Both the position numbers and the translations under genes were made by a program. The notes below the pieces were generated by a model. That model saw only the letters and a list, made by a program, of their open reading frames with translations. It did no database searches and was not told the origin of the DNA. From assembly GCA_902767195.1 (NCBI GenBank), contig CACXGS010000384.1, forward strand, positions 1 through 21,369: a stretch of 21,369 bases of DNA, read 5' to 3'. Positions 6,072-13,846 of this stretch are shown here, in pieces (positions within the stretch are counted from its first letter, which is position 1; every line of letters starts with the position of its first letter). Source of the DNA: an uncultured Lachnospiraceae bacterium (GTDB lineage: Bacteria > Bacillota_A > Clostridia > Lachnospirales > Lachnospiraceae).

Positions 6072-8423
6072 ATGCAAAGAATTGAGTACGATCCCTGGAA
6101 GGTGATACGAAAACTGGGAAGCGGATCTTATGGCAGTGTATATGAGATCAGAAGAGAAGAGTTCGGGGAATGTTACCGGGCGGCACTAAAAGTGATTTCT
6201 GTGCCCAAGTCGGAAGAGGACATCCGGATCAACCGTTCTAACGGGATGGATGACCAGAGTCTGCGTACTTACTATCAGAGTCTTGTCAAAGATTTTACTC
6301 ATGAGTTTTCCCTCCTGTCCAAACTGGCAGGGAACAGTAATATCGTAAGTTATGGAGATCATAAGATTGTCGCTCATAATGATGGGATCGGCTGGGATAT
6401 CTATATCCGTATGGAACTGCTGACTTCCCTGAGGGATATCACTGCAATCTATACTCTTTCGGAAGAGGAAGTGCTGAAACTGGGAATCGATCTGTGCAGC
6501 GCTCTGATCCTCTGTGAGAAGAACAACATCATACACCGGGATATTAAGCCGGATAATATATTCGTGTCGGATAACGGAGATTTTAAACTGGGTGATTTCG
6601 GGATTGCCAGGGTTGCCTCTAAGACGATGTCGAATATGACCAAAAGAGGCACTTTGAATTATATGGCTCCGGAAGTATTTATTAACGAGCCATATAACCA
6701 CAGAGCAGATATTTACTCTCTGGGCATTGTGCTTTATCAGCTTATGAATGACAGGCGTATTCCTTTTGTTCCGGAAAATGTAACAGCCGGAGAGATGGAA
6801 CGAGCCCTGCAAAGAAGAATGAAAGGTGAGCCATTTCCTGCTCCGGCGAATGCAGGGGAGAGTTTTGCCGGTGTAATATGCAAGGCATGTGCCTATAAGC
6901 CGGAGGACCGCTATCAGGATGCCGCTTCCATGAAAGAGGATCTGATGAGACTTTTGAATGGCAAACAGCCGGAGCCTCTTGATATGGACAGGATCCGTGA
7001 GGTGCTTAACCTCCATAAGCAGAAACTAAACGAGACTTTTTCGGTAGCAGGCGACCTGCCGAATCAGGGCCTGATCCGTCAGATTGTGGAAGACGGAGAA
7101 ATACAGAGACCGGATTATCAGCAACAAAATGATATCCCTGTTGTCGAGACAACCCCCGGGAATGCCAGGCTGGGATTCTTTATCGGAGGGATTCTTGCAG
7201 CCCTTCTGCTGGTCCTTCTGGCATACGGATTTCATTTCCTTACAGACGTCGGTGACGGAAAGGACAGAAGCGAAGAAGAACAGAAGACGGAGTCTGTGAC
7301 GAGTGCAGATTCCGGCAACTCCACAGAAGAAGTCAGGTATGGGGGCTCTGAGACAGCAGTTTCTGATGATCTCAACGAATACAAGTTCGTTCTGGAAGGA
7401 AAGACCTGGCAGCTGCCTATTCCTTATGAGACTTTCCGGGATGCCGGATGGCAGATTTATTCTTACGATAATTCAAAGACGGAAGATTATGAGATTGCTT
7501 CCGGTGCCAATGAAATCCTTACCATGACAAATGGTGCAGTGGATATTAACGTGACGGTCTACAATGCATCCGGGAATGTAAAACCTGTAAAAGAATGCTA
7601 TATCGGCGGTATTATGGTAGAAGCTAAGGATAATCTTGATTTTTCTGTAGCAGGAGGAATCAGCTGCCGGTCTGCCGTTCAGGAGATTCTTGAGATCTTT
7701 AAATATCCTTCTTACAATAATGATGCCGTGGATTACCAGTATCTCAGATACAAAAGCGGCGACTCTGTGAAAGATGGTGAAACTACCTTTTATTTTGATA
7801 AAAAGCATTCTGCCAACAACTCGATTACTCTTGCCTACATGCCGGCCACCGACATGGATGCCTCAGAGCTTACCGATGGAGCCCCGGATTACTTTGCATC
7901 TTACAAAGCTCCCAGGGGACTTGGCTCAGGTCTGAAGGATTTTGTGTTTGAGCTTGACGGGAAGTGTTATCAGCTCCCCTGTCCGGCCTCAGAGTTTGTT
8001 GACGACGGATGGACCATTTCTTCGGACACGGCAGAAGGTGTCGGCGGAATGAGCAGAGGAGTGAGTGCTACTCTGGAAAAAGAGGATTGCAAGATTTCCG
8101 TTCATCTGATCAACTATGATAAAATGGCCCGGGCTCTGGTCAATTGTGCTGTTTATTCGATCAATTTTAATTCTTCCTCTGCCAAAGATACCATGAAAGG
8201 AGACTTTGTAAGGTTTTCCGGAGGATTTAATCTGGATGCCCGGAAGGAGGAACTGGACAAAGCCTGCAAAGGTTTTGACATAACGGAAAAAGAAAGTTTT
8301 GTCAGCTATTCCTGGTACGGTTCTGACTGGACTTCCAACATTTATTTCTATTTGAGTGATAAAGATAATTTCCGATATTTTGACTGCAAGCTTCAGAATC
8401 AGAATTGGGATTATCAGAACTAG
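6072..8423 (+). CDS. Transmembrane Ser/Thr protein kinase with duplicated extracellular domain
   Basis: A Hanks-type kinase of 783 residues that probably relays an outside signal by phosphorylating cytoplasmic proteins. The kinase domain (about 8-295) is complete: glycine loop GSGSYGSVY (16-24), Lys40, Glu78 of helix C, HRDIKPDN (155-162), DFG (175-177) and APE (199-201). T190 and T194 lie in the activation loop. One membrane segment is at about 367-390. A Ser/Thr/Glu-rich linker follows, then two copies of a domain (435-597 and 622-779) that share the pattern F-x-L-[ED]-G-K-x-x-Q-L-P-x-P-x-x-x-F-x-[DE]-x-GW. No PASTA repeats are present, so a peptidoglycan-sensing PrkC role should not be assumed. 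A GAGGTAGGG ribosome site precedes the ATG. The partner-switching proteins downstream are possible substrates (inference). Confidence 0.88.
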   Translation: MQRIEYDPWKVIRKLGSGSYGSVYEIRREEFGECYRAALKVISVPKSEEDIRINRSNGMDDQSLRTYYQSLVKDFTHEFSLLSKLAGNSNIVSYGDHKIVAHNDGIGWDIYIRMELLTSLRDITAIYTLSEEEVLKLGIDLCSALILCEKNNIIHRDIKPDNIFVSDNGDFKLGDFGIARVASKTMSNMTKRGTLNYMAPEVFINEPYNHRADIYSLGIVLYQLMNDRRIPFVPENVTAGEMERALQRRMKGEPFPAPANAGESFAGVICKACAYKPEDRYQDAASMKEDLMRLLNGKQPEPLDMDRIREVLNLHKQKLNETFSVAGDLPNQGLIRQIVEDGEIQRPDYQQQNDIPVVETTPGNARLGFFIGGILAALLLVLLAYGFHFLTDVGDGKDRSEEEQKTESVTSADSGNSTEEVRYGGSETAVSDDLNEYKFVLEGKTWQLPIPYETFRDAGWQIYSYDNSKTEDYEIASGANEILTMTNGAVDINVTVYNASGNVKPVKECYIGGIMVEAKDNLDFSVAGGISCRSAVQEILEIFKYPSYNNDAVDYQYLRYKSGDSVKDGETTFYFDKKHSANNSITLAYMPATDMDASELTDGAPDYFASYKAPRGLGSGLKDFVFELDGKCYQLPCPASEFVDDGWTISSDTAEGVGGMSRGVSATLEKEDCKISVHLINYDKMARALVNCAVYSINFNSSSAKDTMKGDFVRFSGGFNLDARKEELDKACKGFDITEKESFVSYSWYGSDWTSNIYFYLSDKDNFRYFDCKLQNQNWDYQN

Positions 8424-8469
8424 GAAACAGCATACTATTATAATTACTTAAGAATGAATGAAGGACATC

Positions 8470-11022
8470 ATGGAAAAATTGAAAACATACCGTAAAACAG
8501 TTTATTTTTTGGCTTATACCCTTGCATTTCTTTTGACCTGTCTGCTGATCTTTAAGTTGTTTCTGACAGAACACATCACTTTTGTGTGGAAGATCGACGG
8601 CCTGAATCAGCACATCCAGGCCTACATCTACTATTCCAGATGGTTGAGAGACATTGCCCGTCATCTGATCTTTGACCACCGGCTGGAGATTCCGATCTGG
8701 GATTTTAATATGGGCTATGGGGCAGATGTCATGACGACGCTCAATTATTATGTCCTTGGGGAACCCCTGACGCTGCTGCTGGCGCTGGTTCCTTCGGCCT
8801 ACATTACAAAAGCTTACACAGCTCTGATCCTGTTACGATTCTATCTTGCCGGAATCAGTTTCTCCTGCTACTGCTTTTATCAGAGAATTGAGAACCGGCT
8901 GGGGATTTTCTGTGGAGCCATGGTTTACGTATTTTCCGTATACCCTCTGTATTACGGGATTCATCATCCCTTTTTCCTGATTCCGATGATTATGCTGCCT
9001 CTGTGGCTGATCGGGATTGACAAGATCATCCGGAATGAATCTCCGGTGATATTTATTCTCTCGGTGTTCATCAGTCTAGTAAGTAATTTCTACTTTTTCT
9101 ACATGACAGCGCTGCTGGCTGTGATTTATGCACTGTTTCGCTATTTTGCCCTGTTCAGGAAAGAGGGGGCCAGGGAGACTGTCATTACTATGGGAAAGAG
9201 TCTTTTTTATGCAGTAGTGGGAGTGATGATCGGCTGCGTCATTTTCCTTCCGGTCCTCTATCTCTTTTCTATTGGGAGCAGGACAGCTTATTCACAGACC
9301 TATTCTCTTTTCTATGATATGAGCTTCCTGGAAACAATACCGGAGGGATTCCTTACTTTCCTGCCTCTGGATAATCATACTTCTCTGGGTTATACCTGGG
9401 TTCCTCTGGTCTGTATTGTCCTTCTCTTCCTCAGAAGGAGACACCTGGATCTTAAGATTGGATTTGTCCTGCTGACATTTTTCATATGCTGTCCTTATAT
9501 AGGGCATGTATTTAACGGATTTTCTTATTCATCCAACCGCTGGACCTTCGGATACACTTTTCTGATCAGCCTGATTGTCGCAGTTGTTTTTAATGATCTG
9601 TTGAAATCAGAGAAGCCTTATTATAGAATAGAAGTGGCAGCAGCGATTGCCGCGAGCCTTTTTCTGATCTGTCAGCTCAGCCTCGGTGCCCGGGAGCATT
9701 TTAGAGTACAGATTTCAGAGAAAAAAGAATTCATGAAGGACGAAAAGGTTCAGAAGCATATTCAGAAGGCTCCGGAGAGTCTTTTCACATCAAAAAAAGG
9801 ATGGGGCCGTGTGACAACGACTTACGGCAAAACCAAAAGGAATGTTTCCATTCTCTATGGTGTCCCGGGAACCTCATTCTACTGGAGTCTGAATGATGGT
9901 GAGTTCGAAGAAGGTTTCGATCAGGTGGGTATCCCCTATTCCGGTTATAATTACCGGAATCTTGACGAGAGAGCGGTATTGAACACACTGGCCGGCGTGA
10001 AGTACTATGTTTTGCCGTCTGACAAGAAGGGAAAGGACTACCTGCCCTACGGTTACAAAAAGCTCTTTACCAGAAAAAAGAGAACCGTTTATGAGAACCG
10101 GATGGCTCTGCCTTTCGGATATACCTATGATTCGGCAATCCCGAAGAAAGAGTACAGTAAGCTCAACCAGGTGGAGAAGGAAAATATTCTTCTTTACGGC
10201 GTTCTGACGGATACCCCGGTCTCCCTGCCGGCAACACAGTATACTCCTACTGACAGGGAGATTGACTATGATATCAGGGTCGGCAAAAGAATCACGATCA
10301 AGGGTGATGAATGGACCGTCCATAAGAAAAAAGGAAAAAAAGGAAAGAAGAAGAAAACAAAGGTTGCCAAATTGTCTTATAAAGGGATTCCCGATTCGGA
10401 AAACTATCTTGCTATCGATGTGCAGTACCGCAAATCCAGGAATAAGGCGAAAAGGTCAGCCGCAAAGATGGTCATTACCAATGAACACTCCGTGAAAAAG
10501 AAGCTGGGAATCTGGGATAAAAAGTCTACCCGTTATATAGGAAGAGACCGGTTCCTGGTTAACACCGGTTACGGACAATATAATCGTCTCAAGCTGAAGT
10601 TTAGCCACAAGGGAATCTACAACATTAAATATTTGAAGATCATATGTCAGCCCCTGGAGGGCTATGAGGAAGCAGTGAAGCGTCTGAAACGGGATCATAT
10701 GGAAGCAGTCCGTTTCCGGCCCAATCGTTTTGAGGGAAAGATCTTCCTGAAAGAGCCCAGGTTCCTTGTGGTGCCTGTGGCATATTCCAGGGGATGGAAA
10801 GCATTTGTGGACGGTGAGGAAGCAAAAGTACAAAGAGCACAGCATATATTCATGGGCCTGATGCTGAAGCCCGGCAATCATCGGATCCGGTTTGTATATC
10901 ACTCACCTTATCTTGGAACCGGACTCCTGATCAGTCTGATTGGTCAATTCATGCTGCTTATTATAATTATCCGGAGGAAAAAACATCATGGGAACACTAT
11001 CAATCGTTTTGCCCGCTTATAA
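8470..11022 (+). CDS. YfhO family membrane protein, probable GT-C type glycosyltransferase
   Basis: About 850 residues with roughly a dozen membrane segments in the first half, a large soluble region outside the membrane (about residues 405-825) and a last membrane helix (GLLISLIGQFMLLIIIIRRK). The first outer loop has the family pattern KIDGLNQH (41-48), with an acidic residue as expected for GT-C enzymes using polyprenyl-phosphate sugars. Bacillus YfhO and Listeria GtlB need a CsbB/GtlA partner to glycosylate lipoteichoic acid, and such a partner overlaps this gene by 35 bases. A lysine-rich run lies at residues 618-633. An in-frame ATG at 8458 has no ribosome site. AAGGA at 8461-8465 (short 4-base spacing) supports 8470, but 8458 is possible. 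The kinase gene ends 46 bases upstream. Confidence 0.85.
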   Translation: MEKLKTYRKTVYFLAYTLAFLLTCLLIFKLFLTEHITFVWKIDGLNQHIQAYIYYSRWLRDIARHLIFDHRLEIPIWDFNMGYGADVMTTLNYYVLGEPLTLLLALVPSAYITKAYTALILLRFYLAGISFSCYCFYQRIENRLGIFCGAMVYVFSVYPLYYGIHHPFFLIPMIMLPLWLIGIDKIIRNESPVIFILSVFISLVSNFYFFYMTALLAVIYALFRYFALFRKEGARETVITMGKSLFYAVVGVMIGCVIFLPVLYLFSIGSRTAYSQTYSLFYDMSFLETIPEGFLTFLPLDNHTSLGYTWVPLVCIVLLFLRRRHLDLKIGFVLLTFFICCPYIGHVFNGFSYSSNRWTFGYTFLISLIVAVVFNDLLKSEKPYYRIEVAAAIAASLFLICQLSLGAREHFRVQISEKKEFMKDEKVQKHIQKAPESLFTSKKGWGRVTTTYGKTKRNVSILYGVPGTSFYWSLNDGEFEEGFDQVGIPYSGYNYRNLDERAVLNTLAGVKYYVLPSDKKGKDYLPYGYKKLFTRKKRTVYENRMALPFGYTYDSAIPKKEYSKLNQVEKENILLYGVLTDTPVSLPATQYTPTDREIDYDIRVGKRITIKGDEWTVHKKKGKKGKKKKTKVAKLSYKGIPDSENYLAIDVQYRKSRNKAKRSAAKMVITNEHSVKKKLGIWDKKSTRYIGRDRFLVNTGYGQYNRLKLKFSHKGIYNIKYLKIICQPLEGYEEAVKRLKRDHMEAVRFRPNRFEGKIFLKEPRFLVVPVAYSRGWKAFVDGEEAKVQRAQHIFMGLMLKPGNHRIRFVYHSPYLGTGLLISLIGQFMLLIIIIRRKKHHGNTINRFARL

Positions 11023-11899
11023 TGAAGAATTAATGATCGAAGAGACCTGGCGACAGCTCAGCAAGATCATGGAAGACAACAATATTCCCTACGAACTGGT
11101 CATGGTGGATGATGGTTCAAAGGATGGAACCTGGGAAAAGATCTGCTCACTGCCTAAAGATCATGTTACAGGAGTCAGCTTTTCCAGGAATTTCGGAAAG
11201 GAAGCCGCTGTTTTTGCGGGCCTGGAGACTGCTTCGGGTGACTGTGTAGCGGTCATGGACTGTGATCTGCAACATCCCCCGGAGACTTTGGTAACCATGT
11301 ATTCTCTCTGGAAGGAAGGATACGAAGTAGTGGAGGGAATCAAATCTTCGAGAGGTAAAGAGAGCAGGATTCATAAGGGATTTGCCAATCTGTTCTACTC
11401 TCTGATGAGTAAAGCCATGCATCTGGATATGGCGAATGCTTCCGACTTTAAACTGATGGACAGAAAGGTGGTAGATACCATCCTTCTGATGAAAGAACGC
11501 AATCCTTTCTTCAGGGCCATGTCTTCCTGGGTGGGATTTCGTAAGACCACGGTGGAATATGAAGTTCAGGAGAGGATGGCGGGAGACTCCAAGTGGAGTT
11601 TCAAATCCCTTGTAAAATATGCCATATCGAACATCAGCTCCTACTCTGCAGCGCCTATGCAGCTTGTTACTATCGCGGGAATACTGACTTTCCTGCTGGC
11701 TGTAATTCTGGGTATCCAGACTTTGATCCGGTATTTCACAGGGACGGCGACAGAAGGATTTACCACAGTGATCCTGCTGGTTCTGGTAATCGGAAGCATC
11801 CTGATGATGAGTCTCGGAATTATAGGCTATTATGTAGCAAGGATTTATGAAGAGATTAAGGGGCGGCCCCGCTTTATTATTTCACGTACCAATAAATAG
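10988..11899 (+). CDS. GT2 family glycosyltransferase, CsbB/GtrB/DPM1-like
   Basis: Likely makes undecaprenyl-phosphate-linked sugar on the cytoplasmic side, to be flipped and used by the YfhO-type enzyme. The GT-A domain fills residues 1-215: SIVLPAYNE (5-13), VVDDGS-type loop MVDDGSKDGT (39-48), RNFGKEAA (67-74), the metal-binding DCDLQHP (91-97) and the acceptor-side ERMAGDSKWS (195-204). Two membrane helices follow at about 225-247 and 259-283, as in CsbB, GtrB and ArnC. Length 303 is usual. The start lies inside the end of the upstream gene, with GGAGG at 10973-10977, so translation is probably coupled. The donor sugar cannot be decided from sequence. No GtcA-like flippase gene is visible in the window. 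Confidence 0.9.
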   Translation: MGTLSIVLPAYNEELMIEETWRQLSKIMEDNNIPYELVMVDDGSKDGTWEKICSLPKDHVTGVSFSRNFGKEAAVFAGLETASGDCVAVMDCDLQHPPETLVTMYSLWKEGYEVVEGIKSSRGKESRIHKGFANLFYSLMSKAMHLDMANASDFKLMDRKVVDTILLMKERNPFFRAMSSWVGFRKTTVEYEVQERMAGDSKWSFKSLVKYAISNISSYSAAPMQLVTIAGILTFLLAVILGIQTLIRYFTGTATEGFTTVILLVLVIGSILMMSLGIIGYYVARIYEEIKGRPRFIISRTNK

Positions 11900-11945
11900 T
11901 TATCTATATATTTAAATTCCTATAAACATGTGAAAGGAGTCTATT

Positions 11946-12248
11946 ATGTTACAGATTAAAAAAGAGATGGAGAATAATGATCTACTGGTTTCCCTGCAGG
12001 GAAGGCTGGACACAGGGACGGCTCCGGATCTTGAGAATGCATTAAAGGATGAGATGGACAATGTTAAGAGTCTGACCATTGATATGAAAGAGCTTGAATA
12101 TATTTCCAGTGCCGGACTGAGAGTCCTTCTGTCTCTGCAGAAAACCATGAACAAACAGGGAAGCATGGTTATTAAAAATGTTTCAGAAGAGATCATGGAG
12201 ATTTTCGAGATCACCGGGTTTACAGATATTCTTACCATTGAATCCTGA
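11946..12248 (+). CDS. STAS domain anti-sigma factor antagonist
   Basis: A 100-residue single STAS domain of the SpoIIAA/RsbV type. The phosphorylation site loop is ELEYISSAGLRVLLSL (49-64). By comparison with SpoIIAA (Ser58 in DSSG), Ser55 is the likely phosphorylated residue and Ser54 its neighbour. When unphosphorylated, such proteins bind the HATPase anti-sigma factor and free the sigma factor. The HATPase gene lies 46 bases downstream. AAAGGAG precedes the ATG. No sigma factor and no PP2C phosphatase are encoded in the window, so the target and the resetting phosphatase must be elsewhere. The GT2 gene ends 46 bases upstream, which suggests cotranscription. Confidence 0.92.
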   Translation: MLQIKKEMENNDLLVSLQGRLDTGTAPDLENALKDEMDNVKSLTIDMKELEYISSAGLRVLLSLQKTMNKQGSMVIKNVSEEIMEIFEITGFTDILTIES

Positions 12249-12294
12249 TCTCTCCGGGGTTTTCTGTCAATGATCACAGTACAAGGATGTAAGT

Positions 12295-12708
12295 ATGGAT
12301 ATGAACACTATGTCTATAGAAGCCAGGGTGAAGAATCTGCCCCGTGTGCTGGCTTATATCAATGATAAACTGAGGGAGTCGGACTGTCCGCCAAAAAAGA
12401 GGATGCAGATTGAACTGGCCGTGGAGGAGGTATATGTGAATGTTTGTCACTATGCCTATGGCTCCGAGACCGGTTCCGTTGACATCGCTATCGAGTTTGA
12501 GGAGGAGCCGGCTCTGGCAAAGATTTCGTTTTCGGACAGTGGGATTCCATTTGATCCGCTGGGAAAAGAGGCACCGAATATCAGTCTGGCTTCAGAAGAA
12601 CGCCCGATTGGAGGCCTTGGAATATTCATGACCCGGAAACTGATGGATGAGGTCCGGTATAAATATGAAAATGGAAAGAATCATTTGATGCTGGTTAAAT
12701 ATTTCTGA
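12295..12708 (+). CDS. HATPase-fold anti-sigma factor / serine kinase (RsbW/SpoIIAB type)
   Basis: A 137-residue GHKL ATPase that would bind and hold a sigma factor and phosphorylate its STAS partner. The N box is ELAVEEVYVNVCHYAY (42-57) with Glu and Asn in place. The G1 box is FSDSGIPFDP (about 78-87, D-x-G) and the G2 box is GGLGIFM (about 105-111). Its size fits a stand-alone anti-sigma factor. The ATG at 12295 has AAGGA at 12283-12287; an in-frame ATG at 12301 is less well spaced. It is the last gene of the apparent 4732-12708 operon. RsbW-like proteins with no adjacent sigma factor often act on a target elsewhere or on other regulators, so the output is unknown. Confidence 0.9.
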   Translation: MDMNTMSIEARVKNLPRVLAYINDKLRESDCPPKKRMQIELAVEEVYVNVCHYAYGSETGSVDIAIEFEEEPALAKISFSDSGIPFDPLGKEAPNISLASEERPIGGLGIFMTRKLMDEVRYKYENGKNHLMLVKYF

Positions 12709-12742
12709 ATCGGTGAATGAATCGGCTAATGGAAGAAACCGG

Positions 12743-12765
12743 TGACAAATTACATTTTTTTGTCA
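12743..12765 (+). terminator. Possible weak hairpin terminator after the anti-sigma gene
   Basis: TGACAAA (12743-12749) can pair with TTTGTCA (12759-12765) across a 9-base loop. The stem is AT-rich and the T run is in the arm and loop rather than after it, so termination would be weak. It could instead be a chance inverted repeat just before the tRNA promoter. Confidence 0.25.
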
Positions 12766-12771
12766 TAACAG

Positions 12772-12800
12772 TTGACAAGAACAAGACGTCATGTTATCAT
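12772..12800 (+). promoter_or_regulatory. Strong sigma-70 promoter for tRNA-Thr
   Basis: Perfect TTGACA at 12772-12777, a 17-base spacer, then TATCAT at 12795-12800 (5 of 6). Transcription would start near 12807, about 19 bases before the mature tRNA. Confidence 0.85.
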
Positions 12801-12825
12801 CTTTTCTGTTGAGCTTATTCAACAA

Positions 12826-12898
12826 GCTGCTGTAGCTCAGTCGGTAGAGCGTCGCCTTGGTAAGGCGGAGGTCTCGAGTTCAAGTCTCGTCAGCAGCT
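12826..12898 (+). tRNA. tRNA-Thr (anticodon GGT)
   Basis: A full cloverleaf. Acceptor GCTGCTG (12826-12832) pairs with CAGCAGC (12891-12897), with T12898 as discriminator. The D arm contains AGCTCAGTCGGTAGAGC. The anticodon stem TCGCC/GGCGG encloses loop TTGGTAA, giving anticodon GGT, which reads ACC and ACT threonine codons. The T loop is GTTCAAG. CCA is not encoded: the gene runs into T's. Confidence 0.96.
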
Positions 12899-12906
12899 TT
12901 TTTGAT

Positions 12907-12941
12907 ACCCGAAGAGCCCTTATAGAAGCGGCTTTTCGGGT
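12907..12941 (+). terminator. Intrinsic terminator after tRNA-Thr
   Basis: ACCCGAAGAGCC (12907-12918) pairs with GGCTTTTCGGGT (12930-12941): 12 pairs with one wobble and an 11-base loop, followed by a T-rich but interrupted TTATTATTATT. Readthrough into the next gene is possible. Confidence 0.8.
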
Positions 12942-12983
12942 TTATTATTATTGTAGAATAATTACAGAAAGGAAAAAATTTTT

Positions 12984-13811
12984 ATGTATCATTCAATTGT
13001 GAAAGCTATAAAACGAGCCGCTCTGGTCAGTATGGCATCTGCTGCCATGTTGCTGATTCTTTCCGTGGGAACAGCAGCGAAGACTTACACCACTGCCAGG
13101 AAGGATCTTCCCCTTAATACCGATAAGAAAGTGGTAACAGTAACCATCAACACCAGGAAGGGACCGAAGGATTTCACCATAGCAGCCCAGCTGCCTAACG
13201 GGTTGAACGGAAAGAATAAGAAGACTTACATCACTATGCATGGCTGTGCGGTATCGGCTTTGCGGACCGTTCTGGCCGCTTACCGAAAGAAGTATGTTTC
13301 CTACAACAGGGTTGACGTATACCGGAAGCTTGAGAGGAAAGTGTTCGGTAAGTCTTCCTGGGCATCCAACTACCACAGGAGTCTCGGCAGTCAGATGCCT
13401 GTATCTATGTATGGGATTTCCAAAGTATTAAGATATTGCGGTATATCCAATACTTATGTCCGCCGATTCCGGAATAAGCAGGCGGTGAAGAGAATTGAGA
13501 ATCATCTGAAAAGGGGCAATGTGGCTATCGTTGAAACCAACTGCCGCAGACAGAGGAACGGTCACTTCTATGGATCCATCAATAAAAAATGGGCAGGATC
13601 CAAACACACACTTCTTCTTCTGGGAATGACCAAAAAAGGCCGGGTTATTGTGGCCGATTCTGCCGACCGTATCTGGGCCGGCCAGAATCAGCGAATCAAG
13701 TATGTCAGAATGTCTGAACTGGTTCAGTACATGTTCCCCTGCTCAAGTTCACGCAAACATAATTATTTTCATTATACTAGTGACAGTGGCGGATATATTC
13801 TGGTAAAATAA
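12984..13811 (+). CDS. Secreted C39-like (papain-fold) protein, function unknown
   Basis: The 275-residue protein has a positive N-terminus and hydrophobic core (AALVSMASAAMLLILSVGTA), a signal peptide probably cut near residue 32, so it is likely exported. MHGCAVSALRTVLAAY (85-100) resembles the Cys motif of C39-like peptidases (GCGPTSLAMVL type). KHTLLLLGM (207-215) and VIVADSADR (221-229) resemble their His and Asp segments, which suggests a Cys88-His208-Asp225 triad. The usual upstream Gln is not obvious, so activity is uncertain. The mature part is very basic (RRFRNKQAVKR, NCRRQRNGHFYG). AAAGGA (12968-12973) supports the start. It lies between a tRNA terminator and glnS, and that context gives no functional hint. 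Confidence 0.75.
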   Translation: MYHSIVKAIKRAALVSMASAAMLLILSVGTAAKTYTTARKDLPLNTDKKVVTVTINTRKGPKDFTIAAQLPNGLNGKNKKTYITMHGCAVSALRTVLAAYRKKYVSYNRVDVYRKLERKVFGKSSWASNYHRSLGSQMPVSMYGISKVLRYCGISNTYVRRFRNKQAVKRIENHLKRGNVAIVETNCRRQRNGHFYGSINKKWAGSKHTLLLLGMTKKGRVIVADSADRIWAGQNQRIKYVRMSELVQYMFPCSSSRKHNYFHYTSDSGGYILVK

Positions 13812-13846
13812 TGGCACGCTGATGATATTAACACAGGAGGAGAGCA

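Noticed and set aside
12772..13002. Open frame of 76 codons crossing the tRNA
   Set aside because: It covers the tRNA-Thr gene and its terminator. The product is a tRNA artefact.
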